Shown here: in pieces, positions 1 to 8,957 of the stretch
How positions within the stretch are numbered: the first letter of the stretch is position 1
How the letters are laid out: the number at the start of each line of letters is the position of its first letter
From: Acinetobacter sp. LoGeW2-3
GTDB lineage: Bacteria > Pseudomonadota > Gammaproteobacteria > Pseudomonadales > Moraxellaceae
Reading direction: 5' to 3'
Length of the DNA stretch: 64,000 nt
Assembly (NCBI RefSeq): GCF_002688565.1
Contig: NZ_CP024011.1
Coordinates: 2,976,001 to 3,040,000, forward strand
Notes under the pieces: generated by a model
What the model was told of the DNA's origin: nothing
Databases searched by the model: none
What the model saw: the letters and a program-made list of their open reading frames with translations, nothing else
Made by a program: the position numbers and the translations under genes

Positions 1-2754
1 TAACAACCGCCGCATCCAGTGCCAATGCCGCTTTTTCAAGCTGATCCTCGTTAGAGAACGGATTGCTCTTCACTTCTTCTGCTGCAGCAATCGCTTGATC
101 CAGCTCAGCCTTAATCGCCTGATCCAAGTCTTTTACTGCTTTAGCATCAACAATCGCACCTGCCAGTGCATTTTCTGCAACATCTTCTTCTGCTTCTGAT
201 GTGGTTAATCCAGCAATCGCAGCTTCAAGAGCAGCCTGTGCTTCTTCAAGTGCAACCACATTCGTCGCTGTAACCAACGCATCTTTGGCAGCATTAACTG
301 CTTTCAATGCATCAATTTCTGCCTGACCGTCAAAGTCTTCGGCATCAGTCAAGGCATCTGTAATCGCACCTGCAAGATCCGCCTTCGCCTGAGTCAGCTC
401 ATCACTGTTTTCTAATACATCCTGATCTGCCTTTGCCTTAACAACCGCCGCATCCAGTGCCAATGCCGCTTTTTCAAGCTGATCCTCGTTAGAGAACGGA
501 TTGCTCTTCACTTCTTCTGCTGCAGCAATCGCTTGATCCAGCTCAGCCTTAATCGCCTGATCCAAGTCTTTTACTGCTTTAGCATCAACAATCGCACCTG
601 CCAGTGCATCTTCTGCAACATCTTCTTCTGCTTCTGATGTGGTTAATCCAGCAATCGCAGCTTCAAGAGCAGCCTGTGCTTCTTCAAGTGCAACCACATT
701 CGTCGCTGTAACCAACGCATCTTTGGCAGCATTAACTGCTTTCAATGCATCAATTTCTGCCTGACCGTCAAAGTCTTCGGCATCAGTCAAGGCATCTGTA
801 ATCGCACCTGCAAGATCCGCCTTCGCCTGAGTCAGCTCATCACTGTTTTCTAATACATCCTGATCTGCCTTTGCCTTAACAACCGCCGCATCCAGTGCCA
901 ATGCCGCTTTTTCAAGCTGATCCTCGTTAGAGAACGGATTGCTCTTCACTTCTTCTGCTGCAGCAATCGCTTGATCCAGCTCAGCCTTAATCGCCTGATC
1001 CAAGTCTTTTACTGCTTTAGCATCAACAATCGCACCTGCCAGTGCATCTTCTGCAACATCTTCTTCTGCTTCTGATGTGGTTAATCCAGCAATCGCAGCT
1101 TCAAGAGCAGCCTGTGCTTCTTCAAGTGCAACCACATTCGTCGCTGTAACCAACGCATCTTTGGCAGCATTAACTGCTTTCAATGCATCAATTTCTGCCT
1201 GACCGTCAAAGTCTTCGGCATCAGTCAAGGCATCTGTAATCGCACCTGCAAGATCCGCCTTCGCCTGAGTCAGCTCATCACTGTTTTCTAATACATCCTG
1301 ATCTGCCTTTGCCTTAACAACCGCCGCATCCAGTGCCAATGCCGCTTTTTCAAGCTGATCCTCGTTAGAGAACGGATTGCTCTTCACTTCTTCTGCTGCA
1401 GCAATCGCTTGATCCAGCTCAGCCTTAATCGCCTGATCCAAGTCTTTTACTGCTTTAGCATCAACAATCGCACCTGCCAGTGCATTTCTGCAACATCTTC
1501 TTCTGCTTCTGATGTGGTTAATCCAGCAATCGCAGCTTCAAGAGCAGCCTGTGCTTCTTCAAGTGCAACCACATTCGTCGCTGTAACCAACGCATCTTTG
1601 GCAGCATTCACTGCTTTCAATGCATCAATTTCTGCCTGACCGTCAAAGTCTTCGGCATCAGTCAAGGCATCTGTAATCGCACCTGCAAGATCCGCCTTCG
1701 CCTGAGTCAGCTCATCACTGTTTTCTAATACATCCTGATCTGCCTTTGCCTTAACAACCGCCGCATCCAGTGCCAATGCCGCTTTTTCAAGCTGATCCTC
1801 GTTAGAGAACGGATTGCTCTTCACTTCTTCTGCTGCAGCAATCGCTTGATCCAGCTCAGCCTTAATCGCCTGATCCAAGTCTTTTACTGCTTTAGCATCA
1901 ACAATCGCACCTGCCAGTGCATTTTCTGCAACATCTTCTTCTGCTTCTGATGTGGTTAATCCAGCAATCGCAGCTTCAAGAGCAGCCTGTGCTTCTTCAA
2001 GTGCAACCACATTCGTCGCTGTAACCAACGCATCTTTGGCAGCATTACCGCTTTCAATGCATCAATTTCTGCCTGACCGTCAAAGTCTTCGGCATCAGTC
2101 AAGGCATCTGTAATCGCACCTGCAAGATCCGCCTTCGCCTGAGTCAGCTCATCACTGTTTTCTAATACATCCTGATCTGCCTTTGCCTTAACAACCGCCG
2201 CATCCAGTGCCAATGCCGCTTTTTCAAGCTGATCCTCGTTAGAGAACGGATTGCTCTTCACTTCTTCTGCTGCAGCAATCGCTTGATCCAGCTCAGCCTT
2301 AATCGCCTGATCCAAGTCTTTTACTGCTTTAGCATCAACAATCGCACCTGCCAGTGCATTTCTGCAACATCTTCTTCTGCTTCTGATGTGGTTAATCCAG
2401 CAATCGCAGCTTCAAGAGCAGCCTGTGCTTCTTCAAGTGCAGCACATCGTCGCTGTAACCAACGCATCTTTGGCAGCATTAACGCTTTCAATGCATCAAT
2501 TTCTGCCTGACCGTCAAAGTCTTCGGCATCAGTCAAGGCATCTGTAATCGCACCTGCAAGATCCGCCTTCGCCTGAGTCAGCTCATCACTGTTTTCTAAT
2601 ACATCCTGATCTGCCTTTGCCTTAACAACCGCCGCATCCAGTGCCAATGCCGCTTTTTCAAGCTGATCCTCGTTAGAGAACGGATTGCTCTTCACTTCTT
2701 CTGCTGCAGCAATCGCTTGATCCAGCTCAGCCTTAATCGCCTGATCCAAGTCTT
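1..2754 (-). pseudogene. Continuation of the Bap-like adhesin gene, frame-broken and cut by the window edge
   Basis: Downstream of the stop at 2755 the same 146-aa repeat continues in shifting frames to base 1 and beyond. Against the 438-bp consensus I see one-base losses near 2793, 2481, 2360, 2047 and 1485, and a two-base loss near 2445, seven missing bases in all. From about 1480 down to base 1 the repeats are again intact in one open frame without a start codon. The fragments read as separate short ORFs only because of these deletions. This is either a real broken gene or, more likely, uncorrected consensus errors in a hard repeat (see findings). Confidence 0.7.
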
Positions 2755-3935
2755 TTACTGCTTTAGCATCAACAATCGCACCTGCCAGTGCATTTCTGCA
2801 ACATCTTCTTCTGCTTCTGATGTGGTTAATCCAGCAATCGCAGCTTCAAGAGCAGCCTGTGCTTCTTCAAGTGCAACCACATTCGTCGCTGTAACCAACG
2901 CATCTTTGGCAGCATTCACCGCTTTCAATGCATCAATTTCTGCCTGACCGTCAAAGTCTTCGGCATCAGTCAAGGCATCTGTAATCGCACCTGCAAGATC
3001 CGCCTTCGCCTGAGTCAGCTCATCACTGTTTTCTAATACATCCTGATCTGCCTTTGCCTTAACAACCGCCGCATCCAGTGCCAATGCCGCTTTTTCAAGC
3101 TGATCCTCGTTAGAGAACGGATTGCTCTTCACTTCTTCTGCTGCAGCAATCGCTTGATCCAGCTCAGCCTTAATCGCCTGATCCAAGTCTTTTACTGCTT
3201 TAGCATCAACAATCGCACCTGCCAGTGCATCTTCTGCAACATCTTCTTCTGCTTCTGATGTGGTTAATCCAGCAATCGCAGCTTCAAGAGCAGCCTGTGC
3301 TTCTTCAAGTGCAACCACATTCGTCGCTGTAACCAACGCATCTTTGGCAGCATTAACTGCTTTCAATGCATCAATTTCTGCCTGACCGTCAAAGTCTTCG
3401 GCATCAGTCAAGGCATCTGTAATCGCACCTGCAAGATCCGCCTTCGCCTGAGTCAGCTCATCACTGTTTTCTAATACATCCTGATCTGCCTTTGCCTTAA
3501 CAACCGCCGCATCCAGTGCCAATGCCGCTTTTTCAAGCTGCGCCTGGTTAGAGAACGAATTGTTCTTCACTTCTTCTGCTGCAGCAATCGCTTGAGCCAG
3601 CTCAGTCTGAATCGCAGGGTTTAAACCTTCTACTGCTTCTGCTGCAGTAATTGCATCTGCCAGTGCATCTTCTGCACCATCTTCTGCTGTTTCCGATGTG
3701 GTTAATCCAGCAATCGCAGCTTCAAGAGCAGCCTGTGCTTCTTCAAGTGCAACCACATTCGTCGCTGTAACCAACGCATCTTTGGCAGCATTAACTGCTT
3801 TCAATGCATCAATTTCTGCCTGACCGTCAAAGTCTTCGGCATCAGTCAAGGCTTTTGTAATCGTATCTGCAAGATCCGTTTTCGCCTTTTCTAACTCAGA
3901 TAAATTATTATTTTCATAGTGGCTATTTGAACCAC
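1..3935. repeat. Tandem 438-bp repeat array (eight near-identical units plus one divergent unit)
   Basis: A landmark motif (taacaaccgccgcatcc on the plus strand) recurs at 1, 439, 877, 1315, 1752, 2189, 2623, 3060 and 3498. The spacings are 438, 438, 438, 437, 437, 434, 437 and 438 bp. Full units encode 146 aa. The units between 1 and 3497 are almost identical, apart from a few substitutions such as Asp/Asn in the EDALAG/ENALAG segment. The unit at 3498-3935, nearest the N-terminus, is clearly diverged. Such near-identity suggests recent expansion or homogenisation by recombination. The array continues past the left edge. Confidence 0.95.
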
Positions 3936-4341
3936 TTGAGCTACCAGAGCTACCAGCAGCTATTGCCAAACCACCGATCACTGCAGCTCCCGCTGCCCAA
4001 GGCCAAACACTTACAAATGAACTTTCTGACTGCCCATATAATAATGGTTCAATTTTATCTATAGGGTTATAAGTAATTGTTTTAAAATCAAATAAAAATA
4101 ATTCTGCTTGCTCATTTCTAAAAACTAGCGAGCTTTCTTCTATATTAAAATTATCAACTGCTATTTTTTCACCGTTCTTTAAAGTGATTACTGCCTGATT
4201 ATTTAAATATTCAATCTTTTCTATATCTTCAACTTTTACATCTATTAAGACAACGGAGTTATTATTTAATTCAATTTTTTGTGAATAATTTTTTATTAAA
4301 TTATTACTACCATTTTCTTTTGAAATAACTTGAACCTGCAT
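2755..4341 (-). CDS. Bap-like surface adhesin, N-terminal part (528-aa ORF ended by a frameshift)
   Basis: This is the N-terminal part of a large repeat-rich protein. Residues 1 to about 110 are a beta-rich domain resembling the BapA-type prefix that begins many Acinetobacter biofilm-associated proteins. A hydrophobic Trp/Ala/Gly stretch (about 112-130) and a Ser/Gly linker follow. The rest is a helical, Ala/Glu/Asp-rich repeat of 146 residues: one divergent copy, then near-identical copies. Each copy looks like an alpha-helical bundle, comparable to FIVAR-type adhesin repeats. Known Bap-like proteins are exported by type I secretion and mediate adhesion; that role is inferred here. The frame ends at 2755 because a one-base deletion near 2793 throws translation into a false tail. 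The repeat frame reappears further on, so the natural protein is probably much longer. The start follows an AGGGG-like ribosome site. Confidence 0.75.
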   Translation of the reverse strand: MQVQVISKENGSNNLIKNYSQKIELNNNSVVLIDVKVEDIEKIEYLNNQAVITLKNGEKIAVDNFNIEESSLVFRNEQAELFLFDFKTITYNPIDKIEPLLYGQSESSFVSVWPWAAGAAVIGGLAIAAGSSGSSSGSNSHYENNNLSELEKAKTDLADTITKALTDAEDFDGQAEIDALKAVNAAKDALVTATNVVALEEAQAALEAAIAGLTTSETAEDGAEDALADAITAAEAVEGLNPAIQTELAQAIAAAEEVKNNSFSNQAQLEKAALALDAAVVKAKADQDVLENSDELTQAKADLAGAITDALTDAEDFDGQAEIDALKAVNAAKDALVTATNVVALEEAQAALEAAIAGLTTSEAEEDVAEDALAGAIVDAKAVKDLDQAIKAELDQAIAAAEEVKSNPFSNEDQLEKAALALDAAVVKAKADQDVLENSDELTQAKADLAGAITDALTDAEDFDGQAEIDALKAVNAAKDALVTATNVVALEEAQAALEAAIAGLTTSEAEEDVAEMHWQVRLLMLKQ

Positions 4342-4827
4342 AGGAGACCCCTAAAAACCAACTAAAATTATAAGAATTAATTAAACGTTTATTTTAGTTA
4401 TTTTTCAAGCATTTATTTTTTCTAATCTAGACTGTTTGATGAAATATAAATCAATTTAAAATTTCACATAATAAGCTGAAATTATTATGGTTTTATTTAT
4501 TGCAGTTTTACTAAATTAGCAAAAGTTAAAAATTATTATCTTTTATTTATATAAAGCTTCTTATTTTGATAAAAATAATAGACTTTAGTCTAAGTTTGTT
4601 TAAATTATTAAGCCAGACTTAAACCTAAATTCAATATATTAGATTAAATATTATAATATTTAATTTATCTTAAATATATTTTAATAAATATTGAAATGTA
4701 AACCTAATTCAACAAATGCAATCTCCTGCATAGATTCTGTTATGAAATGTCAGGTCTCACACTATTCTTGGAAAATCTCCCTAATATATTTTTCTGTCAT
4801 CACACGAAACAATGGACCTGAGAAAAT
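4342..4827. other. AT-rich divergent intergenic region
   Basis: This 486-bp gap separates the adhesin gene (minus) from the SDR gene (plus). It is strongly AT-rich with many TAAATAT-like words and must carry both promoters. I could not single out a convincing -35/-10 pair because so many A/T runs match loosely. I see no ORF, RNA gene or strong hairpin in it. Confidence 0.5.
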
Positions 4828-5697
4828 ATGAATAATTATCCTGAAACCCCAAATTCAACCGAAACACAAGAACACCAGCCTGGCGTTCAAACTGAAATGA
4901 ACCCAGAGCCAGAGATCATTAAGCCCCACTATAAGGGCAGCGAGAAATTAAAAGGCAAAGTAGCTTTAATTACCGGCGGTGACAGTGGCATCGGCCGTTC
5001 AGTAGCCGTCCTGTTTGCCCGCGAAGGCGCAGATATCGCGATTTGCTATCTGGACGAAGACCAAGATGCGAAAGACACCAAAAAAATGGTTGAGGCAGAA
5101 GGACAGCGTTGCCTAATTATTAAATGCGACCTACAATACCCCGATGAAATTCAAAATTTGGTCAAACAGACCATTCAGGAATTTAAAACGATTAATATTC
5201 TGGTTAATAATGCCGGGGTACAGTATCCACAGAAAAGTATTACCGATATCTCCCCTGAACAGCTCAATAAAACTTTTAACACCAATATCCTGAGTATGTT
5301 TCATTTGACCCAGGCTGTTCTGCCACATATGCAGGCTGGTGACAGTATTATTAATACCACCAGTGTGACCAGTTATCACGGACATGATGAATTGATCGAC
5401 TATTCAAGTACCAAAGGTGCAATCACAACATTTACCCGTAGTCTTTCCACGAATCTGCTAAAAAATAAGAAGGGGATTCGGGTCAATGGGGTTGCTCCTG
5501 GACCGATCTGGACCCCGCTCATTCCAAGTAGCTTCGATGAAGAAACCCTGAAAGAATTCGGTAAGCAGACCCCGATGGGCCGTATGGGGCAACCCAGTGA
5601 AGTTGCTCCTGCCTATTTATTTCTGGCCAGTGAGGAAGCCAGTTATATCTCAGGCCAAGTCATTCATGTAAATGGCGGTAGCATTATTAATGGTTAG
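4828..5697 (+). CDS. SDR family oxidoreductase (YghA / general stress protein 39 type)
   Basis: A 289-aa NAD(P)-dependent short-chain dehydrogenase with a polar, Pro/Glu-rich N-terminal extension of about 40 residues, typical of the YghA/YdaD (GSP39) branch. Visible motifs are the Rossmann glycine motif TGGDSGIGR (49-57), NNAG (127-130) and the catalytic Ser179, Tyr192 and Lys196. A C-terminal VNGGS-type end is also typical. The substrate cannot be told from sequence. In Bacillus the homologue belongs to the general stress regulon. The neighbours (a small charged protein and a PfpI protein) also suggest a stress setting, which is inference. Confidence 0.9.
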   Translation: MNNYPETPNSTETQEHQPGVQTEMNPEPEIIKPHYKGSEKLKGKVALITGGDSGIGRSVAVLFAREGADIAICYLDEDQDAKDTKKMVEAEGQRCLIIKCDLQYPDEIQNLVKQTIQEFKTINILVNNAGVQYPQKSITDISPEQLNKTFNTNILSMFHLTQAVLPHMQAGDSIINTTSVTSYHGHDELIDYSSTKGAITTFTRSLSTNLLKNKKGIRVNGVAPGPIWTPLIPSSFDEETLKEFGKQTPMGRMGQPSEVAPAYLFLASEEASYISGQVIHVNGGSIING

Positions 5698-5709
5698 ATG
5701 ACCACTTTA

Positions 5710-5738
5710 AGATAACGGCTCTTTAGGGGTCGTTATCC
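5710..5738 (+). terminator. Weak hairpin after the SDR gene
   Basis: GATAACG (5711-5717) pairs with CGTTATC (5731-5737) around a 13-nt loop just after the SDR stop codon. The T-run is short, so this is at best a weak terminator. Confidence 0.4.
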
Positions 5739-5910
5739 TTCCTCAAATTAAGATTTAAAATTTATGCTGCACTTCAAAATAAATAAAAAAATTTAAATCG
5801 ATTCAGCACCCATAAAACAATTCAAACAAATCCTGACAGATGCTTACCCTGTTAAAAATTACCTCTTGATATAGTGGATTCAATTTCAAACTTTAGTTAG
5901 GAAATACAAA

Positions 5911-6087
5911 ATGTCTAGAGGTGATAAATCCGCTTATACAGAAAAACAAAAACGGCAGGCCAAACATATTGAAGATAGTGAAAAAGAACAAGGGCGTTCT
6001 GAGGAAGAGGCCGAGCGTATTGCCTGGTCTACCGTCAATAAACAGGACGGTGGCGGAAAGAAAAAGAAAAGTTCGGATAAGTCATAA
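5911..6087 (+). CDS. Small highly charged conserved protein (58 aa)
   Basis: ATG at 5911 is preceded by an AGGA ribosome site (TTAGGAAATACAAAATG) and opens a 58-codon frame ending at TAA 6085-6087. The product starts MSRGDKSAYTEKQKRQ and ends in a Gly/Lys-rich tail (GGGKKKKSSDKS). It matches a short family found widely in proteobacteria with an SRGDKSxYTxKQKR start, an AWxTVNK core and a GGGK tail. The family is often labelled, on weak grounds, as plasmid stabilisation protein. It has no signal peptide or membrane segment and its function is unknown. A longer ORF in another frame (5921-6118) overlaps it but has no ribosome site and an unnatural composition. Confidence 0.8.
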   Translation: MSRGDKSAYTEKQKRQAKHIEDSEKEQGRSEEEAERIAWSTVNKQDGGGKKKKSSDKS

Positions 6088-6100
6088 TGAGAGCCTTTTT

Positions 6101-6125
6101 AAAAACTTCATATATTGAAGCTTTT
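6101..6125 (+). terminator. Terminator after the 58-aa gene
   Basis: AAAAACTTCA (6101-6110) pairs with TTGAAGCTTTT (6115-6125) around a TATA loop. It lies 13 bases after the stop codon and is A-rich then T-rich, so it could work on both strands. Confidence 0.5.
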
Positions 6126-6284
6126 AAAATTTCTGTTTTAAGTATCTTCATAAATGACTAAATCAATGCTGTCCTATATTTAAGTTTCTAGATTAACGCT
6201 GGCGATGAGTTGATTCATTGCCTCTAAATAATACAAATTTTTTAATTATTAAATTTTAAATCCGACATAATTTTAGGTACATAC

Positions 6285-6962
6285 ATGAAAATTTTGATTG
6301 TTCTAACTTCACACGATCAACTTGGTGACACGGGTAAAAAAACCGGTTTCTGGTTAGAAGAACTTGCTGCCCCCTATTACCGATTTATTGATGCAGGCGC
6401 TGAAATCACGTTAGCTTCTCCCCAAGGTGGTCAACCGCCTCTGGATCCTAAAAGCAGTGCAGACGATGCCCAGACTGAAGCAACCAAACGTTTTAAGGCT
6501 GATGAAACCGCCATGCGTACTTTAGCCAATACTCATAAATTAAGTGAAGTAAATGCAGATGATTTTGATGCTGTATTCTATCCGGGTGGCCATGGTCCTT
6601 TATGGGATTTAGCCAATGACTACAATTCAATCCATTTGATTGAACAAACCTTACAATCCAATAAGCCTGTCGCACTAGTCTGTCATGCACCAGGCGTACT
6701 AAAAAAGGTGAAAGATGGTGAAGGACATCCCATCGTATCAGGCAAAGCAGTGACCGGATTTAGTAATACTGAGGAAGATGGTGTCGGTCTGACTGATATC
6801 GTTCCATTCTTGGTAGAAGATATGCTGAAAGAAAATGGCGGAAATTATTCCAAAGCTGAAGATTGGCAAGTTCATGTACAGCAGGATGGTTTGTTGATTA
6901 CCGGACAGAATCCTGCATCTTCTGCAGCAACGGCGGATGCCCTATTAGATTTATTAAAGTAA
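6285..6962 (+). CDS. DJ-1/PfpI family protein (type 1 glutamine amidotransferase-like)
   Basis: 225 aa, a single DJ-1/PfpI-fold domain of the kind close to Hsp31-like glyoxalase III and class I amidotransferase-like proteins. The nucleophile elbow ALVCHAPG places the likely catalytic Cys at 133 with His134. The conserved acidic residues are Glu25/Glu26 in FWLEELAAPY. The FYPGGHGPLWDL segment is typical. Family members remove methylglyoxal, repair glycated products or act as chaperones; which activity this one has cannot be told. The protein has no signal peptide and should be cytoplasmic. Confidence 0.85.
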   Translation: MKILIVLTSHDQLGDTGKKTGFWLEELAAPYYRFIDAGAEITLASPQGGQPPLDPKSSADDAQTEATKRFKADETAMRTLANTHKLSEVNADDFDAVFYPGGHGPLWDLANDYNSIHLIEQTLQSNKPVALVCHAPGVLKKVKDGEGHPIVSGKAVTGFSNTEEDGVGLTDIVPFLVEDMLKENGGNYSKAEDWQVHVQQDGLLITGQNPASSAATADALLDLLK

Positions 6963-6984
6963 TGTTTAAAAGCTACAAATTAAA

Positions 6985-7022
6985 AAATAACTCCTGATTG
7001 ATAATAATTCAGGAGTTATTTA
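6985..7022 (+). terminator. Strong hairpin after the PfpI gene
   Basis: AAATAACTCCTGA (6985-6997) pairs with the matching arm ending at 7022 (TTCAGGAGTTATTT), a perfect stem of about 13 bp with an 11-nt loop. It is flanked by A and T runs, so it is a likely intrinsic terminator. Confidence 0.75.
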
Positions 7023-7079
7023 AATATTTCAATATTAGGGTTCTTTCATAAATCATTTTTTAATCATTAAAATGAAATT

Positions 7080-7174
7080 CCCCTCTCCTTGTAGGAGAGG
7101 GTTAGGGAGAGGTTATATCTAAGAAATACCCCTCATCCTAACCTTCTCCCAGAGGGAGAAGGAACTTTCAATAT
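7080..7174. repeat. REP-like paired palindromic element (units convergent)
   Basis: Two GC-rich hairpins in AT-rich DNA: CCCTCTCCT-tgt-AGGAGAGGG (7081-7101) and CCTTCTCCC-aga-GGGAGAAGG (7142-7162). Each has a side arm facing inward (GTTAGGGAGAGG and CCCCTCATCCTAAC), and the two arms can pair. The layout is therefore hairpin-arm ... arm'-hairpin'. A related element with the opposite order lies at 37396-37487. This resembles REP/BIME-type interspersed elements. Confidence 0.7.
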
Positions 7175-7264
7175 CCATTTAAATATGAATATAACGATCA
7201 TTTTTTGATTTATGAAAAAGATCTAATGATTTAAATCTATAACTCTTTAAAAGCTTTTCCTAGT

Positions 7265-7930
7265 TTACGGCACATCAAATGGTGATGGATCCCAATTTCC
7301 GCGTTCCAACTCTCTTAATTTAAACCAGACATGCACAGATTCGCGCTGAAAATTCCGCATGACATAACTATAGAGTTTTTCAGAAATAGTGACTTTAAAA
7401 CTTAATAATCGGTGTAGCATGAAAGCTAAATCGAAATCTGCAATACTCCATTGTGAAGTTAACCATTGATCACCAATCAAAGCCTCACTTACTCGGGTTA
7501 ATCGATCAATTTCCACCTGCGTGTGCCGGTCTGGTATATAAGGTTCTGGCAGTGGCTGGAAGACCCCCGTGGAAGGCATATTTTGGCGGATCAGGTTAAA
7601 ATCAGACTTAACCAAGGCTTGAACCGCCTTACATTTAGCCCGCGCATGAATATCTACTGGATAAAGAGCCGGATAGTCAGGAGGTGGAAAAAGCTCGTCT
7701 AGAAACTCTGTAATCGCCATAGATTCAAAAATTGACCAGCCATCAACAGATAGGCAGGGAATTTTTCCACTTTTACAAACTTTTAGATACGTGTCTGATT
7801 GATTCTCATCCTTGTCTAAATCAATTTTAATCTCCTTAAACTCGATATGTTTTTCTCTCAGTGCCACAAAAACTGACATGGCATAGGGACTTAATCTTTT
7901 ACGATCAATATAAAGGCTCAGACTTTGCAT
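7265..7930 (-). CDS. yfcF: Glutathione S-transferase, YfcF type
   Basis: 221 aa. An N-terminal thioredoxin-fold GST domain (about 1-85) carries the YfcF-like SPYAMSVFVALREK start, KIPCL with the cis-proline loop and ESMAITEFL for glutathione binding. An all-helical C-terminal domain includes DFDLAFMLHRL, matching the DTDLALMINRL segment of E. coli YfcF. YfcF has glutathione-dependent transferase/peroxidase activity and helps with oxidative stress. Adjacent DJ-1 and amidotransferase genes fit a detoxification setting, but the gene is convergent with the first and divergent from the second. Confidence 0.85.
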   Translation of the reverse strand: MQSLSLYIDRKRLSPYAMSVFVALREKHIEFKEIKIDLDKDENQSDTYLKVCKSGKIPCLSVDGWSIFESMAITEFLDELFPPPDYPALYPVDIHARAKCKAVQALVKSDFNLIRQNMPSTGVFQPLPEPYIPDRHTQVEIDRLTRVSEALIGDQWLTSQWSIADFDLAFMLHRLLSFKVTISEKLYSYVMRNFQRESVHVWFKLRELERGNWDPSPFDVP

Positions 7931-8163
7931 AGCAGGGCTCCCATAATGGAGTTGTTATAAGCATAGAGAACGATGTGATTTCATAAAGTCATCAAGCTTT
8001 AAGTTATACCCAAACTGAGGTGAACAATAGCGGAGTATCTTTACAGAGTTTAAGCAATTGCAACCAAGTAAAAGTTAAGTGTAGTAGCTCATTGATTTGT
8101 ATTGGCCTTTCCAAGCCAGAAGATTCGCGTTAAATTAAATTATCTATTCAATTAACCACAACT

Positions 8164-8880
8164 ATGCTTAATTTTGACGAATTTCCAGATACTGTCTATG
8201 CCATCCAACATCTTGCCTTTGAAGACCTCGGTGCATGGGAAGATACTTTTTATCAGCTCGGCCTGCGTGTGCGTTATTTTGAAGCAGGTGTTGATAATCT
8301 GACCCCAGCATTTGAGCATCAAGGTCTGACGGTGATTTTAGGCGGTCCAATCGGCGTATACGAAACTGAGGACTACCCTTTCTTACAACAAGAAATAGAC
8401 TTACTTAAAGTACGTTTAGAGCAGAATTTACCGACTTTAGGAATTTGCCTAGGTGCCCAGCTCATCTCCCATGCACTAGGAGCAAAAGTTTATGCAGGCC
8501 ACGCCAAAGAGATTGGCTGGTCTAAGCTCAGCCTTGCATCTGTAGAGAACAATCCTCTGCAAAATCTAGAAAATATTGAAGTACTGCACTGGCATGGAGA
8601 TACTTTCGATCTGCCAGCGCAGGCTGAATTGCTAGCAAGTTCTACCCTGTATCCAAATCAGGCATTCCGGATTGGCAATAATATTCTGGCCCTGCAATTT
8701 CATGCTGAAGTTGAAGCTGAGCGTCTGGAAAAATGGTTAATTGGTCATACTTGTGAATTACGTAAAGCAGATATCAATATTCCAGCTTTACGTGCTGATA
8801 ATCAGCAATATGCAGCAACTTTAGAATCTGCCTCAGCATCTATCTTGCAACAATTTTTAGAGAATATGCAAAACAGCTAA
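8164..8880 (+). CDS. Class I glutamine amidotransferase-like protein
   Basis: 238 aa with a GATase1 fold like the amidotransferase half of GuaA. The catalytic triad is visible: Cys95 in GICLGAQL, His180 and Glu182 in LQFHAEVE. The oxyanion GGPIGVYE segment lies at about 60-67. No synthetase domain is fused and no partner gene lies next to it, so the acceptor substrate is unknown. Stand-alone relatives are often annotated as glutamine amidotransferases or GMP synthase-like proteins. Confidence 0.85.
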   Translation: MLNFDEFPDTVYAIQHLAFEDLGAWEDTFYQLGLRVRYFEAGVDNLTPAFEHQGLTVILGGPIGVYETEDYPFLQQEIDLLKVRLEQNLPTLGICLGAQLISHALGAKVYAGHAKEIGWSKLSLASVENNPLQNLENIEVLHWHGDTFDLPAQAELLASSTLYPNQAFRIGNNILALQFHAEVEAERLEKWLIGHTCELRKADINIPALRADNQQYAATLESASASILQQFLENMQNS

Positions 8881-8917
8881 ATTTTTATTTTTAGCGAAAA
8901 GATTAATTTTTACCCAT

Positions 8918-8944
8918 AAAAAGCACCCAACGAGGGTGCTTTTT
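8918..8944. terminator. Bidirectional terminator
   Basis: AAAAAGCACCC-aacga-GGGTGCTTTTT lies between the convergent amidotransferase (ends 8880) and yceI-like (ends 8958) genes. It has A- and T-runs on both sides and should stop transcription from both directions. Confidence 0.9.
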
Positions 8945-8957
8945 AATTCGTCATTTA

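Noticed and set aside
1-3935. CRISPR-like array because of regular direct repeats
   Set aside because: The unit is 438 bp, codes for protein and has no spacers; it is a coding tandem repeat.
5921-6118. 65-aa ORF
   Set aside because: It overlaps the 58-aa gene at 5911 in another frame and lacks a ribosome site and family-like sequence.
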